From a virus: a stretch of 64,000 nt of DNA. The notes below the pieces were generated by a model that had not been told where the DNA came from, searched no databases, and saw only the letters and a program-made list of their open reading frames with translations. The stretch is taken from the IMG/VR virus record IMGVR_UViG_3300037193_001436, positions 43,210 to 107,209 of that record. The stretch is one strand, 5' to 3'. Shown here one piece after another: positions 57,294 through 63,619 of this stretch; position 1 is the first letter of the stretch; every line of letters starts with the position of its first letter. A program made the position numbers and the translations under genes.

Positions 57294-57605
57294 TTACTTC
57301 CGGCGACCTGCCTGGAGGTAGTCGACCTCGTTGCTCGTGGCAAGGATCTGCTGGGCGCGGGTGCGGTGGAGGCCGAAGACGTTGGCGATCTGACTGTGGC
57401 TCATTCCCTGCTCGGCCATGAAGCAGATGAAGCGGTCGCGGGCGGCGTTCTCCAGGCTGTCCAACTGCTCCTTGTGCCAGCACAGCTCGTCGCAGTGGAC
57501 GTAGGACTTCTCCTCGTGGGTGACCCCGAGCTTCCGGCCGCAGCCGTAGCAGTGGACCGCGATGATCTCGACGGTCTCGGGGTCCGGTTGCGGGAAGCGC
57601 CTCAT
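57294..57605 (-). CDS. HTH and zinc-site protein, possible small terminase, 103 aa
   Basis: The N-terminus has a CYGCG zinc-like pair with HCDELCWH further on. The C-terminal half is a helix-turn-helix: DRFICFMAEQGMSHSQIANV followed by FGLHRTRAQQIL. It is located just upstream of the large terminase, and small terminases have HTH domains. The zinc site and the intervening terminator make a regulator equally possible. The stop is TAA within the AACAACT element. Confidence 0.75.
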   Translation of the reverse strand: MRRFPQPDPETVEIIAVHCYGCGRKLGVTHEEKSYVHCDELCWHKEQLDSLENAARDRFICFMAEQGMSHSQIANVFGLHRTRAQQILATSNEVDYLQAGRRK

Positions 57606-57847
57606 GACCGGGTCCTGGCGGCGACTTCGATCCCCGCCGACTTGAGCCCGGAGATCACCTTGGCGCGGTGCTTCGCATCGAACAGGTACCCCCGGCCGTA
57701 GATTCCGGTCGACGGGATGTAGTCGGCGACCTCGACCTGAGCTGGCCAGTCGGGGTGCTCCGGCCAGGTGACGACGGAGACGCGTATCTCGCGATCGTCC
57801 GCATCCGGGATTTCCAGCAGGACGGTTCGTTCGGGCGCAGCGGGCAC
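57602..57847 (-). CDS. Hypothetical protein, 81 aa
   Basis: The protein has VLLEIPDADDREIRVSVVTW and VEVADYIPSTGIYGRG, beta-rich, with a helix near the C-terminus (AKVISGLKSAGIEV). It overlaps the HTH gene by 4 bp. No family is recognised. Confidence 0.7.
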   Translation of the reverse strand: MPAAPERTVLLEIPDADDREIRVSVVTWPEHPDWPAQVEVADYIPSTGIYGRGYLFDAKHRAKVISGLKSAGIEVAARTRS

Positions 57848-57917
57848 GGGGCCGCCTCCTCAGGTCGTGGGCACAGCTACCAGGCGACCCAGTTTAGCGA
57901 TCCTGCGAGCGATGTGT

Positions 57918-58169
57918 CTACTTGGGTGGCATCTGCCGCTCGGCCAGCGTGTCGATCACGCCCTGCAGCGCGGAGACGGCTTCACGGGCCTCCTGGAGGA
58001 GTTCTGGCTCGTGGCTGCGCTGGTACTCACGAAGGGTGCGGGCGATTCCGGACCCGGCGACGTCGGCCCAGTCGAGGAGTTCGGCCTCAGACAGCCGTGA
58101 GACGCGCTTGGTGACCTTCTCCCGGACGTTGTCGGTCGGGTAGGTGGGTTTGGACCTCAGCAGGCTCAC
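57918..58169 (-). CDS. Hypothetical helical protein, 83 aa
   Basis: A GTG start overlaps the upstream stop (GTGA). The product has helices KRVSRLSEAELLDWADVAGS and LLQEAREAVSALQGVIDTL. It is a small alpha-helical protein of unknown role in the early region. Confidence 0.7.
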   Translation of the reverse strand: MSLLRSKPTYPTDNVREKVTKRVSRLSEAELLDWADVAGSGIARTLREYQRSHEPELLQEAREAVSALQGVIDTLAERQMPPK

Positions 58170-58507
58170 GATGCCTCTCCCCGGTCCAGGCCGAACGCGG
58201 TGACGACGCGCCACTCGGCGTCGAGGTCCTGGCCCTGGTCGACCAGGTTGTCGCGGATCTCGTCCAGGTCGACGACCCGGGCCGACAGCGCCTGCCGGAG
58301 GGCGGCCTCTTCCTCCAGGCCGGAGTCACGCCACCAGCCGAGCACCAGGGCGGTCTTGAAGGGCTTGAGCCGTATCAAGATACAGCGGGGGCAGACCCGG
58401 AACGGCGGCTCGATCTCGAAGGTCGGCGCGGTCCAGATCCACCCGGCTTCGGACGTCACTTTGATGGTCAGCCCGAACAGCCGACCGAGGTCCTTACTGG
58501 CGGGCAT
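58166..58507 (-). CDS. Hypothetical protein, 113 aa
   Basis: The ATG at 58507 shares a base with the upstream stop. A CPRC pair lies near residue 40 in a beta region (PPFRVCPRCILIRLKPF), with a helical C-terminus with VVDLDEIRDNLVDQGQDLD. No family is recognised. Confidence 0.68.
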   Translation of the reverse strand: MPASKDLGRLFGLTIKVTSEAGWIWTAPTFEIEPPFRVCPRCILIRLKPFKTALVLGWWRDSGLEEEAALRQALSARVVDLDEIRDNLVDQGQDLDAEWRVVTAFGLDRGEAS

Positions 58508-59001
58508 CAGGACCAGGGCTCCCGCCAGTAGTCCTTGAAGTTCAGCACGCGGTTGATGAACCTGCCGGGGCTCTTCACGCGCTTGAAGTTGTTCCACTCC
58601 CGAGGGCTCACGTCGGCATAGCCGTAGACCGCGCCGTCGCGGAACCGGATCCGCAGCACCCGCTCTTCCCGGCTGTACCCGGCGGCCACTGTCCGGGGCC
58701 GGGGTGGGTTGATGGATGGGGTCGGCTGGTAGGGCAGCAGGATCGTGTCGTCGCCGAGCTTGGCCTCCTGGATGGCCAGCGCGGTGTCATAGGTCATCCG
58801 GTGGGCGGCCTCGGCGCGAGCCGGTTCCTGCGACGCCGCCGAGACCTGCTTGGCGATCGGCGACCGGCCGCGCCCGGCGATCTTCTTGCGCGCCTGCTGA
58901 CCGGCCTGCTGCAGCTCGGTCGGCGGGCCGCTGGGACCCCAGTCGAGCGGCAGCTCCTGCTGGCCGGTCGACACCACGCGTCGCCGTCTCCTAGGGGGCA
59001 T
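58507..59001 (-). CDS. KTSC-domain protein, 164 aa
   Basis: The C-terminal 65 residues form a KTSC domain: VAAGYSREERVLRIRFRDGA, VYGYADVSPREW and VKSPGRFINRVL. This small domain is found in phage and host proteins, sometimes alone or fused to lysyl-tRNA synthetases, and its function is not known. The N-terminal half is basic, helical and low-complexity. It lies in the early region. Confidence 0.82.
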   Translation of the reverse strand: MPPRRRRRVVSTGQQELPLDWGPSGPPTELQQAGQQARKKIAGRGRSPIAKQVSAASQEPARAEAAHRMTYDTALAIQEAKLGDDTILLPYQPTPSINPPRPRTVAAGYSREERVLRIRFRDGAVYGYADVSPREWNNFKRVKSPGRFINRVLNFKDYWREPWS

Positions 59002-59021
59002 GCCTCTCCTTCACCGGGTGA

Positions 59022-59061
59022 ACCCCGGTCCCAGGTGGTTGCACAGCCCAGGGACCGGGGT
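59022..59061 (-). terminator. Hairpin after the gene at 59067
   Basis: ACCCCGGTCCC and GGGACCGGGGT form an 11-bp stem with an 18-nt loop directly after a stop at 59067. There is no strong U-run, so it may attenuate rather than stop transcription. Confidence 0.55.
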
Positions 59062-59066
59062 CGTCA

Positions 59067-59483
59067 TCACTTCTTGGCAGCGGCGCGCTTGTTCACCGCG
59101 ACCGGGTTGGTGCCGGTACCCGTCTCGACCTCGTCGTCGCGGTCGGCCAGCACCTCGGCCAGCGGCGTGCCGGAGTCGTCGACCAGCACACCCTCGTCGA
59201 CCGTGGCACCCTCGACGTTCTGGAAGTGCGCCAGGTAGCTCTGCAGGTCGACGCCCTGCTCGCGCATCACCTCGGGGCGCGGGAGCTGGTCCTTGGTGAA
59301 GGTCACCGGGTTCAGGTCCTCGTCCGGCTCCGGCCGGGAGTCGGCCTGCACGGTCCATCCCAGGTCGTAGTCCTTGGAGTCCAGAGTCCGGACCCGCTGC
59401 GGCCGGATCTCGTACTTGTCGTTGGCAGCCTTGGCCGAGCCGGTCGACTCGGCAGTCTTGGTAGTCGTCTTGGCGTCAGCCAC
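59067..59483 (-). CDS. Hypothetical protein, 138 aa
   Basis: GTG at 59483 is chosen since the upstream residues belong to a neighbouring frame. The N-terminus is Lys/Thr/Ala-rich and disordered. The middle has YDLGWTVQADSRPEPDEDLN and QGVDLQSYLAHFQ, and the end is basic (NKRAAAKK). No family is recognised. Confidence 0.7.
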   Translation of the reverse strand: MADAKTTTKTAESTGSAKAANDKYEIRPQRVRTLDSKDYDLGWTVQADSRPEPDEDLNPVTFTKDQLPRPEVMREQGVDLQSYLAHFQNVEGATVDEGVLVDDSGTPLAEVLADRDDEVETGTGTNPVAVNKRAAAKK

Positions 59484-59631
59484 GGTCGTTCGGTCCTCTC
59501 GGATCACCCTGCTGGACTGTCCAGCCCGGGTCGATGATCTCGCCCATCTCGTCCTCGGTACGGTCGTGTGGGCAGTCAGGGCCTCGGAAGACCTCTTGAC
59601 CGTCCAGGAAGACGCACCGGGACACGTACAT
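59476..59631 (-). CDS. Small hypothetical protein, 51 aa
   Basis: This frame starts at ATG 59631, overlaps the next start by 8 bp and fills the gap. It includes SRCVFLDGQEVF, DCPHDR and EMGEIIDPGWTVQ, which look coding. A Cys/His pair may bind zinc. Low confidence because of its small size. Confidence 0.6.
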   Translation of the reverse strand: MYVSRCVFLDGQEVFRGPDCPHDRTEDEMGEIIDPGWTVQQGDPRGPNDRG

Positions 59632-59811
59632 CTACTGGTCCTTGTCCCAGCCCGGCGGAATGCAGGCCTCGCAGAGGTGCAGCTCCTGGAAGTTCTTGCC
59701 GTCGGTCACCAGAACCGCCTCACGGTCCGGGTGGTTGTCGCAGGCAACAGCCTTCTTGCTGCTGGCCTTCTTGGAATCCTCAGCGCTCTGCGGGCTCACC
59801 GGACTCTCCAT
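59632..59811 (-). CDS. Small zinc-knuckle-like protein, 59 aa
   Basis: The ATG at 59811 follows a GGAAGTGGTTCC dyad. The product has a Lys/Ser-rich start, then ACDNHPDREAVLV and HLCEACIPPGWDK. A C..H plus CxxC pattern is a zinc knuckle found in small actinophage proteins. It ends one base before its neighbour's start. Confidence 0.68.
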   Translation of the reverse strand: MESPVSPQSAEDSKKASSKKAVACDNHPDREAVLVTDGKNFQELHLCEACIPPGWDKDQ

Positions 59812-59812
59812 G

Positions 59813-59824
59813 GGAAGTGGTTCC
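59813..59824. promoter_or_regulatory. GGAAGTGGTTCC dyad before a small gene
   Basis: The dyad lies 2 bp before ATG 59811. It is related to the GGAAC-GTTCC palindromes before other leftward genes, but the AACG part is absent. A similar GGAACTCGTTTCC is at 5002-5014. Confidence 0.4.
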
Positions 59825-59870
59825 GAATGGTGGTTCCCATGGTACCGAGATACTGCCTCGGGTTAGGGGT

Positions 59871-60056
59871 TCAGGAACGCCGTTGCCATGGGTACGCGCC
59901 ACCCCACGGCCAGCCGCCGAGGATGAAGTGCGCCGCCAGGAAGGCGAGACCGAGCGCGGTGACGTCGAGGTCTCCGAGGGCGACGTTGAAGGTCGCGAGG
60001 ACGAAGCAGATCAGCGCGATGATCGCGAGCATGAGCGGAACCCCTTTCATGGGCAC
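59871..60056 (-). CDS. Small membrane protein, 61 aa
   Basis: Two hydrophobic stretches (MLAIIALICFVLATFNVAL and VTALGLAFLAAHFIL) are joined by a DLD turn. The first ATG is at 60056; an inner ATG at 60032 has GGGG 9 nt upstream and may be used. It has a Trp-rich end. No family is recognised. Confidence 0.68.
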   Translation of the reverse strand: MPMKGVPLMLAIIALICFVLATFNVALGDLDVTALGLAFLAAHFILGGWPWGGAYPWQRRS

Positions 60057-60097
60057 TGCTTCCAGTCTGGTGCCCGCGAGGGGTGGGGTTATACAAA

Positions 60098-60150
60098 GCA
60101 GTGCCCGGCAAGCGTCAGAGGGGGGTCACTGGCTGCTGGCCGGGCACTGC
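60098..60150 (-). terminator. Terminator hairpin after Lsr2-like gene
   Basis: GCAGTGCCCGGC and GCCGGGCACTGC form a perfect 12-bp stem separated by 29 nt. On the minus strand the stem is followed by TTTGTATAA. It lies 13 bp beyond the Lsr2-like stop. Confidence 0.7.
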
Positions 60151-60162
60151 GGTCTTGAGTTG

Positions 60163-60531
60163 TTACGCGTGGGCCTCGTTGTAGGCCTGCACGATCTCCT
60201 TCTTCAGGGATCCGGTCGGCGCGACGTCATAGCCGTTGTTCTGCGCCCAAATCCGCATGTCGGTCTGCGTCGGGGCTCCACTCAACGCCAGTAGAGCCTT
60301 CTTGATCGCCTTGCTGACCGGTGTGGAACCGGCCTGACTGGAGATCGCGATGAACGGTGCCAACGCTTCCTGCAGCGCCAGCCTGTGCTTCGAGCACAGA
60401 TCCGCGTCGTAGACGTCCTCTCCCAGTGCGAACACCGTCGGCAGGTCGTCGGGAATCCGAACCCCGCAGTCCACGTACTTGCGCTTCTCTTGGATCTTGA
60501 AGTCGCATCGTCGAGTCACTTCTTCAGACAT
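60163..60531 (-). CDS. Lsr2-like nucleoid protein with Cys-rich N-terminus, 122 aa
   Basis: The C-terminal 36 residues, TQTDMRIWAQNNGYDVAPTG then SLKKEIVQAYNEA, are the Lsr2 DNA-binding domain that reads AT-rich minor grooves (the NGY-D-V-x-G core). The N-terminal part has RRCDFKI, VDCGVRI and LCSKHRLAL, a Cys/His arrangement unlike host Lsr2, where this half is the oligomerisation domain. It could counteract host Lsr2 silencing or shield phage DNA. ATG 60531 is preferred. It is followed by a terminator. Confidence 0.85.
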   Translation of the reverse strand: MSEEVTRRCDFKIQEKRKYVDCGVRIPDDLPTVFALGEDVYDADLCSKHRLALQEALAPFIAISSQAGSTPVSKAIKKALLALSGAPTQTDMRIWAQNNGYDVAPTGSLKKEIVQAYNEAHA

Positions 60532-60615
60532 CTCTCGGCCCTCTCCTGACCCCCTAAGGCCGCACCTCGCTCTAGCGCGGTCTAACAAGTAGGGATGGCT
60601 GAGAGTCTGGCGGAA

Positions 60616-60831
60616 CTAACAACTAGAGTCAAGTTTCTCAAACGTGATCCGTAACAGGTTCTCGGAACCGAACTCCCGTAAGCCCTTCAGTGTCAGTTTC
60701 CAGCCGGGCTCACCCGAAGGCCTGATGATCTCCATCACCAAACCCTCCTTGAGCATCCGCTGAAGCTCTCGGCCGAACTCGTAGTCGAGAGCTTCTTCCG
60801 GCGTGAGTGGTGTGTCTCCACGAAACAGCAT
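60616..60831 (-). CDS. Small winged-helix-like protein, 71 aa
   Basis: The product has PEEALDYEFGRELQRMLKEG and VMEIIRPSGEPGWKLTLKGL, which fit a short winged-helix (the wing is GWKLTL). It is the last gene before the AT-rich gap. It may be a transcription regulator of the early region. The stop is TAG within AGTTGTTAG. Confidence 0.65.
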   Translation of the reverse strand: MLFRGDTPLTPEEALDYEFGRELQRMLKEGLVMEIIRPSGEPGWKLTLKGLREFGSENLLRITFEKLDSSC

Positions 60832-61220
60832 TCTGAATCACTTATGCTCCGTAGCAGTTGATGGGATTCGCGTAGGGGGACCTACACGAACCGCACCTTG
60901 CAACCTCTTCCCCGAAGTTGCTCGGTGCCCCGAGTCCATCACTGGCGAGTGCGCATCCCTCGCCGGACTGGGTCGTGCTGTGTGTGTGGGGAGCTTGCGC
61001 TAGCCCGGCCCTTCACGGACCGGACTGTGTGATCCAACCAATGACTGCCCCTCTCCTTTGCTGACCCGCCGCCACGGCTGCCATCTCAACCGTTTGTGAG
61101 GTTTGATCACAGAGATTAACGAACCATCCACAGTTGGTAAACGGTCCTGGCCAAATTCCTGCAATCAAACAAACACGTGTTTGAGATGCTTCAGATATCA
61201 ATCAAGCCGATACTGTGCAG
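60832..61220. other. Non-coding gap with AT-rich part and palindrome
   Basis: No supported gene lies in these 389 bp. Bases 61085-61215 are markedly AT-richer than the rest and hold a perfect 14-bp palindrome CAAACACGTGTTTG at 61170-61183, and two related segments around TCTCAACCGTTTGTGAGG. Weak open frames on both strands look like chance. I read the region as regulatory (promoter, operator) or a possible origin or attachment site, without proof. Confidence 0.6.
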
Positions 61221-61487
61221 TCACACCGTCGGCGGGCAGGTCACGCGCCGCCGGATCTCGTCCCGCTCGGCCTTCGTCAGGGCCGCGTACACGCCGCCGG
61301 GATCGGTGTTCTCGTGCATGATCTTGACCCGGCAGGCATCCCGGAACGGGCAGGTCATGCAGATCCGCTTGGCGAGCTTCTGGGTGCGGTGCTGGGTGAA
61401 GATCTCCGGGTCGACCTTGGTGCAGGGCGGCATCGGGTACTGGTCGTCGATCGGCCGGTCGAGGCTGGGACGGTAGAGCTGACCCAT
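61221..61487 (-). CDS. WhiB-family regulator, 88 aa
   Basis: The start ATG at 61487 follows overlap with the upstream stop. The protein has an early Cys (MPPCTKVDPEIF), ICMTCPFRDAC, with canonical CxxC-x5-C, and a GVYAALTKAERDEIRRR end. The last segment corresponds to the WhiB G(V/I)WGG turn and basic tail, but the second Gly-Gly is changed. It is the second WhiB-like gene of the window, located in the early region, and could control host or phage early promoters. Confidence 0.85.
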   Translation of the reverse strand: MGQLYRPSLDRPIDDQYPMPPCTKVDPEIFTQHRTQKLAKRICMTCPFRDACRVKIMHENTDPGGVYAALTKAERDEIRRRVTCPPTV

Positions 61488-61783
61488 CACGCCACCTCCT
61501 CCGGTACCGGCACTCCGGCCTCGTACAGCAGGGCCAGGACGGCCAGGTGCCGCGAGTGCACGCGGTTGGGGTCCAGCGGCCGGTTGTCGAGGTGGGAGCA
61601 CTTCTGGACGCTCTTGATCAGCACGTCGAGAGCCATCTCGAAGTGCAGCGCCCGCAGGTGCGGGTCGATGTGCGCGCCGCCGTCGCGGAGGTGCGCGATC
61701 GCGGTGTGGACCGCGTGGTGCCGGTTCTGCTCGGCCATCTCCACCGGGTCGTTGAAGTAGACCTTCGCCTTGTCGTCGCTCAT
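61487..61783 (-). CDS. Hypothetical protein, 98 aa
   Basis: The protein is helical with MAEQNRHHAVHTAIAHLRDG, LRALHFEMALDVLIKSVQK and SRHLAVLALLYEAGV. It is coupled by TGATG to WhiB and overlaps its upstream neighbour. No family is recognised; the His content might reflect metal binding. Confidence 0.72.
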   Translation of the reverse strand: MSDDKAKVYFNDPVEMAEQNRHHAVHTAIAHLRDGGAHIDPHLRALHFEMALDVLIKSVQKCSHLDNRPLDPNRVHSRHLAVLALLYEAGVPVPEEVA

Positions 61784-62151
61784 CCCACGAACCTCGCCCG
61801 TACCTCGGCGGCCGTCTTGGTCAGCGCCTCCACGACCTCTTCCTTGGTCCGGCCCGGCTCGTCGTTCCACTTCGCCACGCCCTTGCCGAGGTGGTCGGTC
61901 AGGACCATCTCGCAGGCATCGATGACCAGCTTCCAGACGTCGAATCCCTCGACCTTCACGCCCTTGAACTTCTCGAACACGACCTGGGTGTAGTGGCCTC
62001 GGGTGCAGTACGCGCCGGTCACGGAGTCCCACATGGCGTACTGACCGAACCCGTCCCGCTCAACCCGCTCGGCCGTCAGCTCCAGCACATCGGACACGGC
62101 CTTGGACAACATCGGGCTTCGTTCGAGCAACCCCGGTGTCACATCGATCAC
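61780..62151 (-). CDS. Hypothetical protein, 123 aa
   Basis: The GTG at 62151 is preferred because AAGGAGAGG lies 6 bp upstream; an ATG at 62172 is the alternative. The product has helices LLERSPMLSKAVSDVLEL and DVWKLVIDACEMVLTDHL, ending with VVEALTKTAAEVRARF. No family is recognised. It heads the WhiB operon, behind a GGAAC-GTT-AACG element. Confidence 0.72.
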   Translation of the reverse strand: MIDVTPGLLERSPMLSKAVSDVLELTAERVERDGFGQYAMWDSVTGAYCTRGHYTQVVFEKFKGVKVEGFDVWKLVIDACEMVLTDHLGKGVAKWNDEPGRTKEEVVEALTKTAAEVRARFVG

Positions 62152-62185
62152 CAGTCCTCTCCTTGGGGGCATCGAGTGGAGAAGA

Positions 62186-62204
62186 CGTTACGAGAACTCG
62201 TTCC
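62186..62204 (-). promoter_or_regulatory. GGAAC-N2-GTT-N5-AACG element
   Basis: On the minus strand this reads GGAACGAGTTCTCGTAACG and continues GTCTTCT. It lies 35 bp before GTG 62151. It matches the element at 19547 through TAACGTC and beyond, in an unrelated gene context. Confidence 0.65.
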
Positions 62205-62256
62205 AGAAACACAACTCGGAACAGGTTTCGGTACAGGTCACGATAAGGTAACGGGG

Positions 62257-62289
62257 ATGGACTTCGACAACTCGTTCCGACAACTGTGA
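62257..62289 (+). other. Possible leader ORF, 10 aa
   Basis: A rightward ATG at 62257 opens a ten-codon frame (MDFDNSFRQL) that ends 41 bp before the plus-strand gene at 62330. It could be a leader peptide. The surrounding gap from 62152 to 62329 also has GATAAGGT as a possible -10 for rightward transcription. Support is weak. Confidence 0.25.
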
Positions 62290-62329
62290 GGCCAGTGGGA
62301 ACCCGATAGGCGGATCTGAAAGGACTCCG

Positions 62330-62593
62330 ATGTCGATCAACACAGCTCGCAGGTTCAAGCTCGTCCGGCACACCGATGTCTCCGGTGTCAGCGGCACGGG
62401 GGTGGTCGCCGAGGGCGTCGAGTGGTCGGACGGCTCGGTCGCCCTCCACTGGCGCGGACGGTGGCCGACCACAGTCGTCTTCGAGACCGGCGGCACCGAC
62501 GCCGTCCTCGCGATCCACGGCCACGAGGGAGCGACCCAGATCGTCTGGGACGACGGACCGGGAGGCCAGCCCTTCCTGGAGGCGGCGAGCTAG
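62330..62593 (+). CDS. Plus-strand hypothetical protein, 87 aa
   Basis: This rightward protein is beta-rich: ARRFKLVRHTDVSGVSGTGV, VEWSDGSVALHWRGRWPTTV and VLAIHGHEGATQIVW. It looks like a small barrel. The frame and start are well defined. It is divergent from the WhiB operon. No family is recognised. Confidence 0.75.
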   Translation: MSINTARRFKLVRHTDVSGVSGTGVVAEGVEWSDGSVALHWRGRWPTTVVFETGGTDAVLAIHGHEGATQIVWDDGPGGQPFLEAAS

Positions 62594-62602
62594 GCGGCCG
62601 GG

Positions 62603-62839
62603 GTGAGTCGACGGCCGGGTGTCCCCCGGCGCTTCTGGCTGGTCTATCAGACTGGTTCCCACACGGCCGAGATCGTTGCTGAAGGCACCCAGTCGAGTAT
62701 GGGTCAGGTGGTGGTCTTCCCGCCCGACTCCGAGATCCCGGCCATCTGGCCGAACTTCGAGACACTGCTCAGCAGTCAGCCGGGCACAGCGGTGCATTGG
62801 CTTGATCAGGACCGGATCGCCTTGCGCTGCATCCCCTAG
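62603..62839 (+). CDS. Plus-strand hypothetical protein, 78 aa
   Basis: A GTG at 62603 opens the frame shortly after the previous gene. The product has RRFWLVYQTGSHTAEIVAEG, QVVVFPPDSEIP and TAVHWLDQDRIAL, another small beta protein related in shape to its neighbour. The two are likely a co-transcribed pair. A strong hairpin follows. Confidence 0.7.
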   Translation: MSRRPGVPRRFWLVYQTGSHTAEIVAEGTQSSMGQVVVFPPDSEIPAIWPNFETLLSSQPGTAVHWLDQDRIALRCIP

Positions 62840-62904
62840 AACCCGGGAGACCGCGTCGGCCGAACCCCTGCGTGCTGGCGGCGCGGCCTCCCGGTTCCAA
62901 ACAT

Positions 62905-62964
62905 GACGAGACCCCCGACCCTCGGAAGAAGGTGAGGCTCCTTCTGTGGGGTCGGGGGTCTCGT
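62905..62964. terminator. Large bidirectional terminator
   Basis: GACGAGACCCCCGACCC and its complement GGGTCGGGGGTCTCGTC form a 17-bp stem around an inner AGAAGG/CCTTCT hairpin. It separates the rightward pair (ending at 62839) from the leftward genes ending at 63051. The rest of the 62840-63050 gap has no gene I can support. Confidence 0.8.
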
Positions 62965-63050
62965 CTCCCCCCTTACTCCCGCTGTCCTGCGGGAGGTGGA
63001 ACGACGAGGCTGCGCGGAGTTGTCGGTCCTCGGCACGCAGCCCCGCCGGT

Positions 63051-63236
63051 CTATGTGGTGCTCACCGCCTCGTTGCTCCAGGCAACCGGTTCGCTCGTGA
63101 CCCGCAGGCCCTTGAAGCGGCGGCGCATCCCCTCCTCGTACGCGGCGGCCTCTTTGGCCTCCTTGGTCTGGTCGGCGATCGCGTGCTGGCCGAACCAGAC
63201 CCGCACCCGGCGGCGCTCCAGCGTCGTGGTGCTCAT
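63051..63236 (-). CDS. Small basic protein, 61 aa
   Basis: The ATG at 63236 overlaps the upstream stop (ATGA). The product is a basic helix (TLERRRVRVWFGQHAIADQT and EEGMRRRFKGLRVTSE). It could bind nucleic acid. It ends the leftward operon that begins at 63483. Confidence 0.65.
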   Translation of the reverse strand: MSTTTLERRRVRVWFGQHAIADQTKEAKEAAAYEEGMRRRFKGLRVTSEPVAWSNEAVSTT

Positions 63237-63337
63237 CGGTGCCACTCCACACCGCGCCGAAGCGCCCGCCAGGCCAGACCGATCCGGCCCAGGCCGTGCC
63301 CGATGACGATCCCGACCTGCTCGTACCGGCTGGTCAC
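63233..63337 (-). CDS. Mini protein, 34 aa
   Basis: A GTG start overlaps the upstream stop (GTGA) and the stop overlaps the next ATG. The product is a single amphipathic, Arg/Gly-rich helix (GHGLGRIGLAWRALRRG). The overlaps on both sides are the main support. Confidence 0.55.
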   Translation of the reverse strand: MTSRYEQVGIVIGHGLGRIGLAWRALRRGVEWHR

Positions 63338-63483
63338 TGTCCCACCGCCACGGGCACCCGTGGGGTGCCGTCGAGGTCGTGCGTGCCCTTCAGCCAGCCC
63401 CGAACGGCCCACCGCTGGGCCTCAGGGACACGAGCGATGTACTCCTCTTGCTCCGCCTCGGTCATCACCGGTGCGTCCAGCAT
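63334..63483 (-). CDS. Small protein, 49 aa, first gene of leftward early operon
   Basis: The ATG at 63483 follows TTAGGGAG, a good ribosome-binding site. The product has TEAEQEEYIARVPEAQRWAV and GWLKGTHDLDGTP. It is the first gene after the GntR operator/promoter and so the likely first target of that control. Confidence 0.68.
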   Translation of the reverse strand: MLDAPVMTEAEQEEYIARVPEAQRWAVRGWLKGTHDLDGTPRVPVAVGQ

Positions 63484-63524
63484 TGACGATCACTCCCTAA
63501 CGGTGAGTTATTCGACTAGACCAC

Positions 63525-63554
63525 ACCGTAGACGCCCTGTCATGACAGGGTCAA
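63525..63554 (-). promoter_or_regulatory. Promoter for leftward genes at 63.5 kb
   Basis: On the minus strand TTGACC (63554-63549) and TACGGT (63530-63525) are separated by 18 bp, a sigma-70-type promoter. The spacer holds a TGTCATGACA palindrome. It would drive the three small leftward genes and lies divergent to the GntR gene. Confidence 0.75.
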
Positions 63555-63569
63555 GAGGGTGTCATGACA
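63535..63569. promoter_or_regulatory. Two GntR-type operators
   Basis: A perfect 16-bp palindrome CCCTGTCATGACAGGG spans 63535-63550. A second copy of its core TGTCATGACA lies at 63560-63569, 22 bp centre to centre. One sits in the promoter spacer, the other just upstream of the -35. Placement beside a GntR gene suggests cooperative autoregulated repression. Confidence 0.75.
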
Positions 63570-63619
63570 GGTTTAACAACTAGCTGCCCGCCGGATGAAC
63601 AAGTCGCTAGGGTTGTCGC

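Noticed and set aside
61013-61201. 62-codon minus-strand frame in the AT-rich gap
   Set aside because: Unusual composition, no ribosome-binding site and no recognisable features; probably chance in a less GC-rich region.
61103-61321. 72-codon plus-strand frame
   Set aside because: Overlaps the WhiB gene on the opposite strand and turns into Arg/Pro/Ser-rich shadow sequence.
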